Positions 9,511-19,309 of a stretch of 64,000 bases of DNA are shown here, piece by piece; the first letter of the stretch is position 1; every line of letters starts with the position of its first letter. Both the position numbers and the translations under genes were made by a program. The stretch lies in NCBI RefSeq assembly GCF_029210365.1, contig NZ_JARGES010000025.1, forward strand, positions 1-64,000, written 5' to 3'. The stretch comes from Mesorhizobium sp. YIM 152430 (GTDB taxonomy: Bacteria; Pseudomonadota; Alphaproteobacteria; Rhizobiales; Rhizobiaceae). The notes beneath the pieces are model-generated. The model made no database searches, had not been told where the DNA came from, and was given only the letters and a program-made list of their open reading frames with translations.

Positions 9511-10755
9511 ATGAGCGACGCGGCCATCTCCGGTGCGTTCGGACGCGAACGCGACAGGTCGCTATGGCTGTTCCTGTTCGCCGTGATCATCGGCGCGATC
9601 TCGCTTCGTGTGCTCATCACCAACCCGCTGATGAACGAGTTCGTCGAATACACGACCGAGAAGGGCGCGATCTACGAGAAGATCCATTTCGGCACCTATG
9701 CGCTATTGGCCATTGCCGCGCTCGTCCCGCTGTTCCGCCCGATCCGCCTCGAATTGTGGGAAGTCGCGCCGTTTCGCGCCCTCATCTCCTTCGGGTTCTG
9801 GGTTCTGGCCATCGCGCTTTGCCTCGTCGCCATCGGACGCGGCGGCTCGGCCGGATATCTGATCGATTCCTATGTCGCGGCCGCCGCAGCGGGCCTCCTC
9901 CTCTTCATGCTGCCGCTCGCCATGCGCCGGATCGCCGGCCAGTGGATGCTGATCGTTCTTCTGGCGAGCGCCGTGATCGGAATTCTCGAGGTCGGATCGG
10001 GAACGCGTTTTCTCCCCTATGATGTCGGCGAGTTGCAGTTTCGCCCGACCGGGCTGATGGGCCACCCGCTCAATCAGGGACTGATGCTCGCAACCGGCAT
10101 CGGCTTTCTGGTCGCCAGCCCTTTCGGGCTTGCGTTCAAGCTGTTCGGCGCGCTGCTGCTGCTCGTCGGGACGGCTGCGGCCGGTGCGCGCACCGCAACG
10201 ATCATGGCCGCCCTCGCCATTTTCGCCTGCCTCATGCTGACACGGTGGCTGCATGTCGACGCTGCCCGGCAGGCGTCGATGAAACTGATGGTCTTCGCCT
10301 TTGCGGTCATCGCGACACTGCCGGTCATCGGCCTTCTGGTCGGCGCCGGATTTCTCGACCGCTTCGAAGGCGGTCTGATCGACGAAAGCGCCATGGCGCG
10401 TCTCGATGTCTACCGCGTATTCACCTATGTCTCATGGGGCGACATTCTCGGCGGAACCGACATCGCCCACATCCAGAACATCGTCGAGACGCGGCTCGAT
10501 CTTGCCTATATCGAGAGCACGCCCGTCATCCTGACGTTCCAGCTCGGGCTTCCCGGCGCGCTCTTGTTCACCGCGCTTATCGTCGTTCTCTTCGCCCATC
10601 TCCTGCGGCTCAACGGGCGCGCGGCCGCCATCGCAACCGCGATCTTCTTCCTCGTCGCGCTGTCCAACAACCATTTGTCCACCAAGATGCCGACCGTCAC
10701 GATGGTCGTCGTCATGCTGGTCGCCTTCATGCAGCGGCCTGCCGCCCGGCGCTGA
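9511..10755 (+). CDS. VpsF/Wzy-like polysaccharide polymerase
   Basis: This integral membrane protein of 414 residues has about ten to eleven hydrophobic segments. One long polar loop (about residues 275-335) lies before the final pair of helices, a topology typical of O-antigen polymerases and ligases and of VpsF-type exopolysaccharide proteins. The TGLMGHPLNQGLML segment resembles the conserved region preceding the large loop in Wzy/WaaL-like proteins. It begins 4 bp after the co-polymerase stop, so the two are probably cotranslated. The likely job is polymerisation of lipid-linked repeat units at the periplasmic face. Ligase and polymerase activities cannot be separated from sequence alone. 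Confidence 0.8.
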   Translation: MSDAAISGAFGRERDRSLWLFLFAVIIGAISLRVLITNPLMNEFVEYTTEKGAIYEKIHFGTYALLAIAALVPLFRPIRLELWEVAPFRALISFGFWVLAIALCLVAIGRGGSAGYLIDSYVAAAAAGLLLFMLPLAMRRIAGQWMLIVLLASAVIGILEVGSGTRFLPYDVGELQFRPTGLMGHPLNQGLMLATGIGFLVASPFGLAFKLFGALLLLVGTAAAGARTATIMAALAIFACLMLTRWLHVDAARQASMKLMVFAFAVIATLPVIGLLVGAGFLDRFEGGLIDESAMARLDVYRVFTYVSWGDILGGTDIAHIQNIVETRLDLAYIESTPVILTFQLGLPGALLFTALIVVLFAHLLRLNGRAAAIATAIFFLVALSNNHLSTKMPTVTMVVVMLVAFMQRPAARR

Positions 10756-10820
10756 CTTCAACCTTCCTTAAGCCGATCCCTGTATTCCCGATCCAAGGAT
10801 TCATCACGGCGGAGAAGAGC

Positions 10821-12206
10821 GTGCGCCTTCTGGACATTGCGCGCAGTGCCTATGTCAGCAGTCCGGTCGGTTTGCGCCGGTCGATCGCGCCGTTCATGGC
10901 GATGGTCCCGACGTCACTGAAATATGGCAGCGCCTACCGCACATGGCGCGGCAACATCGCCCGCAGCGTCCACGATCCCGGCTTTGCCGATGCCGAGCGC
11001 CGGCGCGCCTTTGCCGAACTCCTCGCCATCGCCTCGAAAAGCCCGTTCTACGCCAAGATCATCGGCAGCGATGTCCGGCTTGAACCACAGGACATTTCCC
11101 GCCTGCCCGTCCTGACGAAGGATGACCTGATGCAGGCGGGGACAAGCGCGCTCGCCGTGCCGAAAGCAACGCTCGACGCCGGCAACACCAGCGGATCAAA
11201 CGGCGAAGCGCCGTTCGGCTTCTATCTCGACCGCGACCGCTCGGTGCGCGAGATCGCATTCATCCACCATGTCTGGAGCCGGTGCGGCTTTCAGGCGGGC
11301 GAGCCGCGCGCCATGCTGCGCGATGCCTATCTCTACGACCGCAAGGGCTTCATCCACGAATGGGAAGCCGCGCTTGGCGAGTTGCGCCTGTCGGTCTTCC
11401 CGATGACGCCGCAGGACATGGACCTTTATCTCGACCTGATCGACCGGCGCCACATCCGCTACCTGCACGGCTTCCCCTCGGCGATGGAAATGCTCGCGCG
11501 CCACATGCTTGCATCGGGACGCCGGCTCGACCTGCCGCTCAAGGGCGTGTTTCCGATCTCCGAGCCGATCTTCGCCCATCAGCGCGAGACGATCCGCGCC
11601 GCCTTCGGCGATGCCGCGATCCTGCCCTTCTACGGCATGAGCGAAAAGGCGATCTTCGCCGGCGAGATCGAGAGCGAGCCGGGCACCTACGAGTGCGAAC
11701 CGCTCTACGGCATCGCCGAACTCGTCGACGATACGGGCGCCCCGATCACGGAACCCGGTCGCGAGGGACGCCTCGTCGGCACCTCGTTCATCACGCGCGG
11801 AATGCCGTTCATCCGCTACGACACGGAAGACCGCGCGAAGCTGGTGCGGCCCGCCATGCGCGAGAACGGCTGGCGGATGCGCGTGGCGCAGATCACGCCG
11901 CGGCGCAAACCCGCCTGGCTCGTCGACCACGAAGGCCGGCGCGTCGTCTCGACCGACTTCACGCCTTCCGACCCGGCCTTCTTCGAGGGCATCCGCGAAT
12001 TCCAGTTCTATCAGGACACGCCTGGCGTCTGCGTGATGAAATACGTACTGAGCGAAAGCGGCACGACGGAACAGGCGGAGGGCATCGCCGCCACCCTTCA
12101 GCACAAGGCCGGCAGGGCCATCCAGTTCCGGCTGGAAAAGGTACGCACGCTGATGGCGAGCAAGAACGGCAAGCGTCCGTTCATCGACCAGCGCCTGAAG
12201 GTCTAG
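10821..12206 (+). CDS. PaaK/CapK-like adenylate-forming enzyme, copy 1
   Basis: This 461-residue protein belongs to the phenylacetate-CoA ligase-like (CapK) branch of adenylate-forming enzymes, often found in capsule and exopolysaccharide loci. Visible signatures are the nucleotide-binding loop TSGSNGEAPF (about residues 123-132), PFYGMSEKAIF and RYDTEDRAKLV. The GTG at 10821, preceded by GGAG, was chosen because its N-terminus RLLDIARSAYV matches the start of the second copy at 20352. A role in activating an acyl or amino-acid substituent for polymer decoration is inference. Its stop overlaps the stop of the convergent glycosyltransferase at CTAG (12203-12206). Confidence 0.82.
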   Translation: MRLLDIARSAYVSSPVGLRRSIAPFMAMVPTSLKYGSAYRTWRGNIARSVHDPGFADAERRRAFAELLAIASKSPFYAKIIGSDVRLEPQDISRLPVLTKDDLMQAGTSALAVPKATLDAGNTSGSNGEAPFGFYLDRDRSVREIAFIHHVWSRCGFQAGEPRAMLRDAYLYDRKGFIHEWEAALGELRLSVFPMTPQDMDLYLDLIDRRHIRYLHGFPSAMEMLARHMLASGRRLDLPLKGVFPISEPIFAHQRETIRAAFGDAAILPFYGMSEKAIFAGEIESEPGTYECEPLYGIAELVDDTGAPITEPGREGRLVGTSFITRGMPFIRYDTEDRAKLVRPAMRENGWRMRVAQITPRRKPAWLVDHEGRRVVSTDFTPSDPAFFEGIREFQFYQDTPGVCVMKYVLSESGTTEQAEGIAATLQHKAGRAIQFRLEKVRTLMASKNGKRPFIDQRLKV

Positions 12207-13306
12207 GCGGCCTTTCGCGCGCCTTCCATCAAGTCGCGATAGCGCTCGATCAATCCTGGAACGACCGTCTCGGCCGTGTAGTTCTGCGCGATGCGCATGG
12301 CTGCCCGGCGCGACAGGTCGGACCACTCACCGCTCGCAACGATTTCGCGCACGGCCTGCGCATAGGCCTCGCCACCGTCCTGTTTCTCGAATATCCGGCC
12401 GCACTGGGCGACGATCGACCGGTTGAAGCCATTGTCGGCGCAAAGCGGCACGAGCCCTTCCGCCATCGCCTCGGTCAGGGCGTTGGAGTGACCTTCCCCG
12501 TCATGGCGTGTCGGGAAGATGAAGAAATGCGCGCCCCGGATCGTCCGGCGCACATCCTCGGCCTTGATCGCGCCGCGGAACGTCACCGGCAATCCGTCCG
12601 CGAGCGCATCGAGGCGCCTGGCATAGTCGGGCGATGCCCCGCCCAGCACGTCGAGCGTGGCGTCATGTCCCGTCGCGACGAGCGAACGCACCGCCTCGAT
12701 TGCGGTCTCGATGCCCTTTTCCGGCACGATCCGCGCCAGGAAAACGAGCCGGACCGGACCGACCGGCGCGCCGGGCTCGAGACCTCCCGGTCCCTGCGAT
12801 ACGTAGTTCGGCAGATAGTGGACGGGCGCATCGGTGAAGCGTCCTGCGAACTCCACATATTCGAGCCCCTCCACCGTCACCAGATCGGCGCGGCGCAGAA
12901 GCTGGGCCTCCGCGCGCGCGCGCATGGCTCCGGGCCGTGACATCTCGCGCATGAAGCAGCCGGCACGGATGTCAACCACGATCTTTCGGCCACGCGCCTT
13001 CGCATTCATGCAGATCACCGCCTCGGGCAGGATGAAGTGCCGGCGCAGCGGTGTGATGTGGAGAATGTCGAATCGTCCCGCTTCGGCCAGCACCCGCGCT
13101 GCCGTTCCGGCGAAGTTCGAGGCATAGGCGAGCGCCTTGCCGGCAGGCGTAAGCCGCTCGGGCGCATAGGGATATTCGATCACCGCGAGCCCATGGCCGC
13201 GCAGGTCGTCGATCAGCCGCCGATTGGCCGATTCATATCCGCCCCGCGCCGGTTCGCCCGGTCGGGCGATCGGTCCGCAATAGGCAATGCGTGGCGGAAC
13301 GTTCAT
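12203..13306 (-). CDS. Glycosyltransferase, GT4-like
   Basis: This 367-residue GT-B fold glycosyltransferase is the only minus-strand gene inside the forward exopolysaccharide block. The C-terminal donor-binding domain has VFLARIVPEKGIETAIEA, and an EX7E motif in EGHSNALTEAMAEG typical of retaining GT4 enzymes. The N-terminal acceptor domain begins with IAYCGPIARPGEPARGG, the usual glycine-rich loop. The ATG at 13306 was chosen over an in-frame start at 13345 because AGGAG sits just upstream. It probably transfers one sugar of the lipid-linked repeat unit. Donor and linkage are unknown. Confidence 0.87.
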   Translation of the reverse strand: MNVPPRIAYCGPIARPGEPARGGYESANRRLIDDLRGHGLAVIEYPYAPERLTPAGKALAYASNFAGTAARVLAEAGRFDILHITPLRRHFILPEAVICMNAKARGRKIVVDIRAGCFMREMSRPGAMRARAEAQLLRRADLVTVEGLEYVEFAGRFTDAPVHYLPNYVSQGPGGLEPGAPVGPVRLVFLARIVPEKGIETAIEAVRSLVATGHDATLDVLGGASPDYARRLDALADGLPVTFRGAIKAEDVRRTIRGAHFFIFPTRHDGEGHSNALTEAMAEGLVPLCADNGFNRSIVAQCGRIFEKQDGGEAYAQAVREIVASGEWSDLSRRAAMRIAQNYTAETVVPGLIERYRDLMEGARKAA

Positions 13307-13496
13307 GGCCGGCTCCTGCAGAGATCGGATGGACCCTAACGCCAAACGATTTGCAGACCGCTAACGACATCGTCGCGCCTTGCCGTCACCGGTCAACGGC
13401 TTGGTAACCCAACTCGCCGAAAGCCGGCGTCGTTCACCATTACTTGGCTGATCTCCCGTAACGTGCAGCCGAAATCGAACAGGCGCGCGCATCCTC

Positions 13497-14930
13497 ATGC
13501 TGATCCGATCCACGATCATCTATCTGCCGGCAATCCTTTTGCCGCGCATCTCGGCGATCCTGCTTCTGATCGTCACGACGCGGCTCGTCAGCCAGACGGA
13601 ATATGGCCTTCTTGCGCTCGTCGTTGCGATCGGCGAGATGACGGATGCGGCCGTGTCGAACTGGCTGCGCATCGCGCTTCTGCGCCTCGGCGGCACCGGC
13701 ACCATTGCATCCGGCAGCCTCAAACGCGCGACGACCGTTCTCATCGGCACTTCCGCCGCCGCCATCCTCGTCGCGATCTTCGCCTCCATGCTGATCGTCC
13801 CGGAGCGCGCTGGCGAATTCGCCCTTGCCGTATCCGCCTACATCGTCGCCGGCAGCGTCTCGCGCCATGCGCTTTGCATTCTCCAGATGCAGCAGAGACG
13901 CGTCACCTATACGATGATGGAATTCGCGCGCTCGATCTGCGTCATCGTCCTGCCGATCACGGCGATCATCTTTGTCGAGCCGACCTTCCTCGCCGCCTCG
14001 CTCGCCACCAGCCTGGGCACGCTTACCTGCGGGATCGTCGGCCTGCGCATCGCCTACAGACAGGTCGAACGCGGTCCGGCACGCTTTTCCTATGGCGAAC
14101 TCTTCTCGCTCGGCGTGCCCCTGATCGTTCTGGCACTGATCAGCTTCGGGCTCGACGCCATCGAACGGCCGCTCCTGAAACTGTTCCACGACGCAGGCGT
14201 CGTCGCGGTCTATGCCGCCGCCTACGCGCTCGCGCGCCAACCGATCGACATTCTCGGCAATGCCATCAATCAGGGCGCATTTCCCGAAATGGTTTCGATC
14301 TTCGACACGCGGGGACCGGCGGCAGCGGGCGCGTTCATCGTCCAGCAGCTCAATTTGATCGCCATGCTGATCCTCCCGGCGGCCGCCTTCCTGATCGTGC
14401 TCGGCCCCGACATCGTCGGCCTGATTCTGCCCGAGAACTACCATGCCGACGCTTCTGCCGTGTTCCCGGTCGTCGTCGTTTCGGTCGTGCTCTTCAACTT
14501 CAAGGTCTTCGTATTCGACAATGTCTTCCACGCCCACAAGCACAATTGGCTGCAATCCGCCTCACTGCTGCCCGGCGCCGTGATCGGCATCGCGCTCAGT
14601 CTCTACCTGATCCCGACATATGCGGCGCTCGGCGCGGCATGGGGGTATCTGGCGGCCTGCGGCATCGGACTTTTGACCAGCATCGCCATGTCGTCGAGCC
14701 TGCTCAGACTGCCGATCGCACTCGGTGATCTCGCCCGCGCGCTCGCCGTCGCTCTCGGCGTTTTCGTCGCCACCGCAATCGTCCGGCAGTGGGCGGCCGA
14801 CGAATGGGTGCTCGTCCGTCTCGTCCTAGCAGGCGCTGCCGGCGGCATAGCCTTTCTGGCGCTCGTCGCCCTTCTCCATCGGCAGGAGGCGCGGATGCTG
14901 ATGACCAATTTGCGGCTGAGGCGGGCATAG
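13497..14930 (+). CDS. Wzx-like polysaccharide flippase
   Basis: This 477-residue membrane protein has about twelve to fourteen predicted helices and no large soluble domain, matching MATE-like oligosaccharide flippases. The N-terminus (LPRISAILLLIVTTRLVSQTEYGLLALVVA) has the typical first-helix pattern and the xYGxxA motif of polysaccharide biosynthesis proteins. It would move the undecaprenyl-linked repeat unit across the inner membrane for the VpsF/Wzy-like polymerase. The ATG at 13497 has only a weak ribosome-binding site. Two bases separate its stop from the next glycosyltransferase start, so they probably form one operon. Confidence 0.88.
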   Translation: MLIRSTIIYLPAILLPRISAILLLIVTTRLVSQTEYGLLALVVAIGEMTDAAVSNWLRIALLRLGGTGTIASGSLKRATTVLIGTSAAAILVAIFASMLIVPERAGEFALAVSAYIVAGSVSRHALCILQMQQRRVTYTMMEFARSICVIVLPITAIIFVEPTFLAASLATSLGTLTCGIVGLRIAYRQVERGPARFSYGELFSLGVPLIVLALISFGLDAIERPLLKLFHDAGVVAVYAAAYALARQPIDILGNAINQGAFPEMVSIFDTRGPAAAGAFIVQQLNLIAMLILPAAAFLIVLGPDIVGLILPENYHADASAVFPVVVVSVVLFNFKVFVFDNVFHAHKHNWLQSASLLPGAVIGIALSLYLIPTYAALGAAWGYLAACGIGLLTSIAMSSSLLRLPIALGDLARALAVALGVFVATAIVRQWAADEWVLVRLVLAGAAGGIAFLALVALLHRQEARMLMTNLRLRRA

Positions 14931-14932
14931 GG

Positions 14933-16060
14933 ATGCGCATCGGGCTTTATCTTCCAAGCCTCGAAGGCGGCGGCATCGAACGGCTCCATCTCGGCCTCGC
15001 GCGCGAGTGGATCTCGCACGGCCATCTGGTCGAGCTCGCGCTCAACGAGCGGCGCGGCGAACTCCTTCGCGACGTTCCCGAAGGCTTGCGCATCGTCGAT
15101 CTCGGCATTCGCCGACAGGCGGCCTCGGTTCCCGCCCTCATCCGATATCTGCGCGCGTCGCGACCGGATGTCGTCATGGCCGGTCACGACCACAACAACA
15201 TCATGCTGTGCGCGGCCGGCTTCGCGCGCCCGGCGAAGACCCGCATCGTCGTCAGCCAGCACAACACGCTGTCGGCCAACGACACGCGCGGCGTCAAGTT
15301 CGGCCCGGTTCCGATCCTCTACCGCGCCCTGTTCGGCCAGGCGGACGCCATCGTCGCGGTCTCGTCCGGCGTCGCCGACGATCTGGCCGGGATGTGTCAT
15401 CTGCCGCGCGGCCGGATCGACGTGATCCATAACGGCATCATCCCGGACGACCTCGCGCACCGTATGGCCGCTCCGGTCGACGCATCGCTTTATTCCGAAG
15501 GCAGCCCCACCATCCTGGCCATGGGCCGCATGGTCGAGCAGAAGGATTTCGCGACGCTGCTGACGGCGTTCGCGCAAATCCGGCAGTCGCGGCCGGCGCG
15601 GCTCGTCATTCTCGGCGACGGTCCGCTACGGCCCGCGCTCCAGGCGCAGGCCGAGGCGTCGGGCATTGCAGGCGACGTCGCCATGCCGGGTTTCGTCGAC
15701 GCGCCCTTCGCGCATCTCGCGCGGGCCGCTCTCTTCGTCCTGTCCTCGCGTCACGAAGGCTTCGGCAACGTCGTCGCCGAGGCGCTGGCCTGCGGCACGC
15801 CGGTCGTTTCGACCGACTGCAAGCACGGTCCCGCCGAAATTCTCGACGGCGGCCGCTACGGCGCGCTGGTGCCGGTAGGCGCCCCGGCTGTCATGGCCTT
15901 GGCCATCCGCAATGCGCTCGACCGCACCTGGGACCGCGAAGCCCTGCGCGCACGCGGGGCCACATTTTCCGAAGCCGCCTGCGCGGCCCGCTATCTCGAA
16001 CTCTTCCGGCGCATCGCCCCACGGGGTCTTGCCGAACAGACCCGCAAGGAGGTCGCATGA
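14933..16060 (+). CDS. Glycosyltransferase, GT4 family
   Basis: This 375-residue GT-B glycosyltransferase starts with MRIGLYLPSLEGGGIER, the typical glycine-rich acceptor-domain loop. The donor domain carries AMGRMVEQKDF, the nucleotide-sugar-binding ILGDGPLRP and the EX7E motif in EGFGNVVAEALACG. The frame is open further upstream, but the ATG at 14933 lies 2 bp after the flippase stop and gives the normal N-terminus. Its own stop overlaps the next gene in an ATGA. It is predicted to add one sugar of the repeat unit at the cytoplasmic face of the membrane. Donor and linkage are not determinable. Confidence 0.9.
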   Translation: MRIGLYLPSLEGGGIERLHLGLAREWISHGHLVELALNERRGELLRDVPEGLRIVDLGIRRQAASVPALIRYLRASRPDVVMAGHDHNNIMLCAAGFARPAKTRIVVSQHNTLSANDTRGVKFGPVPILYRALFGQADAIVAVSSGVADDLAGMCHLPRGRIDVIHNGIIPDDLAHRMAAPVDASLYSEGSPTILAMGRMVEQKDFATLLTAFAQIRQSRPARLVILGDGPLRPALQAQAEASGIAGDVAMPGFVDAPFAHLARAALFVLSSRHEGFGNVVAEALACGTPVVSTDCKHGPAEILDGGRYGALVPVGAPAVMALAIRNALDRTWDREALRARGATFSEAACAARYLELFRRIAPRGLAEQTRKEVA

Positions 16061-17361
16061 CCGCTCTTCCCAGACACGACCGATCGACGAAAGTCGTCGC
16101 CCAACCGACGCCGTCCGCACGCAGCGCGGCCGAAGCGCGCGAACGCGCCGATTCAATTCTGGCGGCCAAGCCCTTGTCGGGAAAAGGCATTCTCATCATC
16201 GTCGAGAACCTGCCGGTGCCCTTCGACCGCCGCGTCTGGCAGGAAGCGACGACCTTGCGGAAGGCGGGCGCGACCGTCAGCGTCATCTGCCCGACCGGAA
16301 AGGGCTTCGACGCGCTCCACGAGACGATCGACGGCATTCATGTCTATCGCCACAAGCTGCCGCTCGACGCCCACGGCGCGCTCGGTTATCTCGCGGAATA
16401 TTCGGTCGCGCTCTTCTGGGAAACCGTGCTCGCCTTCCGCGTCCTTCGCCGTCATGGCTTCGATGCCATCCACGCGTGCAATCCGCCGGATTTGATCTTC
16501 CTCGTCGCCGCGCTCTTCAAGCCCTTCGGCAAGAAGTTCATGTTCGACCATCACGACATCAATCCCGAACTCTACGAGGCGAAGTTCGGCAGGCGCGGCT
16601 TCTTCTGGCAGCTGATGGTACTCGCCGAGCGGATGACATTCGGCCTTGCCGACGTATCCATCGCGACCAACAATTCCTATCGCGACATTGCCATCGCGCG
16701 CGGCAGGATGGCTCCCGAAAACGTCTTTGTCGTGCGCTCGGGTCCCAATCTCGACAAGCTGAAGCGCGTGCCCGCAAACCCCGACTGGAAAAAGGGCCGC
16801 CAGCATCTCGTCGGCTATGTCGGCGTCATGGGCCAGCAGGAGGGCATCGACCTGCTGCTCGAATCCGTCTCGCATCTCGTCCACGACAAGGGCCGCACGG
16901 ACATCCAGTTCTGCCTCGTCGGCGGCGGTCCCGCGCTGGACGAACTGAAGGCGCAATCCAGCGCCATGGGACTCGACGATTTCGTCACCTTCACCGGGCG
17001 AGCCAGCGACGCGACCTTGTTTGAGGTGCTGTCGACGTCGGATGTCTGCGTGAACCCCGACCGGGTGAACCCGATGAACGACAAGTCGACCATGAACAAG
17101 ATCCTCGAATACATGGCGTTCGAAAAGCCGATCGTTCAGTTCGAAGTGGTCGAGGGCCGCTATTCGGCGCAGAGCGCATCTGCCTATGCGCGGCCCAACG
17201 ACCCTGTCCACATGGCCGAGCAGATCGAGCTTCTGCTTGCCGATCCCGAGCGCCGTGCCGAGATGGGGCGCGTCGGCCGCGCGCGCGTCGAGAACCAGTT
17301 CAGTTGGGACCATCAGGTGCCCGCACTGATTGCGGCCTATCGCAAGATTTTCAGGCTCTGA
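16057..17361 (+). CDS. Glycosyltransferase, GT4 (WbuB-like)
   Basis: This 434-residue glycosyltransferase has an N-terminal extension of about 45 polar residues. The acceptor domain follows (ILIIVENLPVPFDRRVWQEA, then FDHHDINPELYEAKFG), and then the donor domain with GYVGVMGQQEGIDLLLE and NKILEYMAFEKPIV. The EX7E-like region here is replaced by the NKILEYMAFEKP form common in WbuB-type enzymes. The start overlaps the previous stop (ATGA at 16057-16060), indicating translational coupling. The following heparinase-family gene starts 7 bp after its stop. Sugar specificity is unknown. Confidence 0.88.
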   Translation: MTALPRHDRSTKVVAQPTPSARSAAEARERADSILAAKPLSGKGILIIVENLPVPFDRRVWQEATTLRKAGATVSVICPTGKGFDALHETIDGIHVYRHKLPLDAHGALGYLAEYSVALFWETVLAFRVLRRHGFDAIHACNPPDLIFLVAALFKPFGKKFMFDHHDINPELYEAKFGRRGFFWQLMVLAERMTFGLADVSIATNNSYRDIAIARGRMAPENVFVVRSGPNLDKLKRVPANPDWKKGRQHLVGYVGVMGQQEGIDLLLESVSHLVHDKGRTDIQFCLVGGGPALDELKAQSSAMGLDDFVTFTGRASDATLFEVLSTSDVCVNPDRVNPMNDKSTMNKILEYMAFEKPIVQFEVVEGRYSAQSASAYARPNDPVHMAEQIELLLADPERRAEMGRVGRARVENQFSWDHQVPALIAAYRKIFRL

Positions 17362-17368
17362 GGCAACG

Positions 17369-19309
17369 ATGTCGCTCGGCTGGTACGTCAACCGCCTGCG
17401 CAATATGGGCCCCGCCGAGGTTGCGCATCGTGTCGTCGAGAAGAGCCGCAAGCTTTCCTCGAAGGGTCGGCACGAGGGTTGGGCACGCTTCGGCCAACAA
17501 GGTGACGTCGTTCCGCGCGTTCCGGGGCTGGAAGATGCCGTGTTGCACGCCTCGCCGCCCGTCCGTGAGGCGCTCGACCGGACCTGCGCCGCGCTCCTTG
17601 ACGGCCGCTTCTCTGCCCTCGGCGTCGACTGGCCGAAACGCTCGGCCGATACGCTGTTTCCAGTCGACATCTGGCGGCTCGATCCTGTTTCCGGCCTTTC
17701 CTGGCCTGGCGCCGACGCCTATTGCTTCGATATCGGCTACCGCCACGAAACACGTTTCGGCGACGTCAAATATGTCTGGGAGTTCAACCGCCTCCAGTTT
17801 CTCCAGCCGCTCGCCGCCAAGCTCGCGCTCGACGACGACACAGACGCGCGCCGCGTCATCGAGTCCGTCATCGAGAGCTGGCACCGCGCGCACCCGCCCT
17901 TTCGCGGGCTCGTCTGGAATTCCGGCATCGAGCTTGCCCTGCGCGCGATCTCGCTCCTCGTCGTCTCCAGCATCTGCGGTTCGCATCTGTCGCCCGACAC
18001 GATCCGCCGCATCCGCGAAATCCTCGCTGCGCACGCCTTCTGGCTGACGCGCTTTCCCTCGCGCTTCTCGTCGGCCAACAACCACCTCATCGCCGAGGCC
18101 GCAGGCGAATATCTGATCGGCATCGCCCTGCCCGACCTTGCCGGCGCCGGCGTTATGGCGGCAAAGGCGAGAAAGGTTCTCGAAAAGGAAATCGAAAAGC
18201 AGATCCTTCCCGACGGCGTCCCGGCCGAACAATCGCCGACCTATGGCGCGTTCTCGATCGAATTCGCGCTTCTGGCCGCCCTCGCCGCACGCCATCAGGG
18301 CGATCCGTTCGGACCGAACTTCGAGTCTCGACTGGACCACTTCGCCGGCTGGGTCGCCGCCATTTCGTCGAATTGCGCAGCCCCGGCGATCTGCGACGAC
18401 GACGAGGGCCGCGTCATCGCGATGTGCGAACCGGAGCCGCGCTATCCGGCGGCAATCGCCAATGCCGCCATGGCCTTTCTCGGCCGCCCCTCACCCGTTG
18501 CCGCCCCCGCACCGCATCTGCGTGATGCCATTTTCGGCGAGGCCGCGCAGGCAGAGCCGCGCGCGCATTCGGGCATCATCGCCTTTCGCGAGGGCGGATA
18601 CAGCGTTCTCGACGCCGAAATCTGTGGCCGACATGCCAGATTGATCATGGATCACGGCCCGCTCGGCTATTTGTCGATCGCCGCCCACGGTCATGCCGAT
18701 GCGCTTTCCATATTGCTCTGCGTCGACGGCGAACCGATCCTCGTCGACCCCGGCACCTATCTCTATCATTCGGGCGGCGCATGGCGCGACTGGTTCCGCT
18801 CGACCCGCGCCCACAACACGCTGACGATCGCCGGCACCGACCAGAGCATCATGTCCGGTGCGTTCAACTGGTCGCACAAGGCGAATGCACGGCTGGTCGA
18901 AGCATCCGATACCGCGATCCTTGCCGAGCATGACGGCTATTCCGCGCGCTACGGGGCGACGCATCGCCGGCAGGTGTGCCTCGCCGAAGAGGGTTTGCGC
19001 ATCGAGGACGAGGTTTCGGGCAAACCGCAGCCCGTCGAGATCTCCTTCCAGTTCGCGCCCGGTCTCGATGTGCGCATCGTCAGCGCCGTCGCCAGCGTCT
19101 CCAAAGACGAAATCCCGATTGCCACCTTCACCCTTCCCGGCGACCGGCTCGAAGTCGCCTCCGGCGGAGACGGTTTCGATGGCGGATGGATCTCACCATC
19201 CTTCGGCGTCAAGATTCCCGCACCACGCCTGTCGTGGCGTGGGCAGTCCGGCGTCAGTCCGCTCGTCACGGAAATCCGTCTCATCCAACGCCCAGGAAGC
19301 CGCCCATGA
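17369..19309 (+). CDS. Heparinase II/III-family (alginate lyase-like) protein
   Basis: This 646-residue protein has an alpha/alpha-toroid N-terminal region (about residues 60-400) with NNHLIAEAAGEYLIG and the GVPAEQSPTYGAFSIEFA segment. A C-terminal beta-sandwich heparinase II/III domain begins near residue 430 with HGHADALSILL and DPGTYLYHSGG. The Tyr and His residues in these motifs correspond to lyase active-site positions in the family. No signal peptide is evident, so it may act in the cytoplasm or be exported by other means. With a GDP-mannose 6-dehydrogenase nearby, a uronic-acid polymer is a plausible substrate; this is inference. The next gene overlaps its stop (ATGA). Confidence 0.87.
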   Translation: MSLGWYVNRLRNMGPAEVAHRVVEKSRKLSSKGRHEGWARFGQQGDVVPRVPGLEDAVLHASPPVREALDRTCAALLDGRFSALGVDWPKRSADTLFPVDIWRLDPVSGLSWPGADAYCFDIGYRHETRFGDVKYVWEFNRLQFLQPLAAKLALDDDTDARRVIESVIESWHRAHPPFRGLVWNSGIELALRAISLLVVSSICGSHLSPDTIRRIREILAAHAFWLTRFPSRFSSANNHLIAEAAGEYLIGIALPDLAGAGVMAAKARKVLEKEIEKQILPDGVPAEQSPTYGAFSIEFALLAALAARHQGDPFGPNFESRLDHFAGWVAAISSNCAAPAICDDDEGRVIAMCEPEPRYPAAIANAAMAFLGRPSPVAAPAPHLRDAIFGEAAQAEPRAHSGIIAFREGGYSVLDAEICGRHARLIMDHGPLGYLSIAAHGHADALSILLCVDGEPILVDPGTYLYHSGGAWRDWFRSTRAHNTLTIAGTDQSIMSGAFNWSHKANARLVEASDTAILAEHDGYSARYGATHRRQVCLAEEGLRIEDEVSGKPQPVEISFQFAPGLDVRIVSAVASVSKDEIPIATFTLPGDRLEVASGGDGFDGGWISPSFGVKIPAPRLSWRGQSGVSPLVTEIRLIQRPGSRP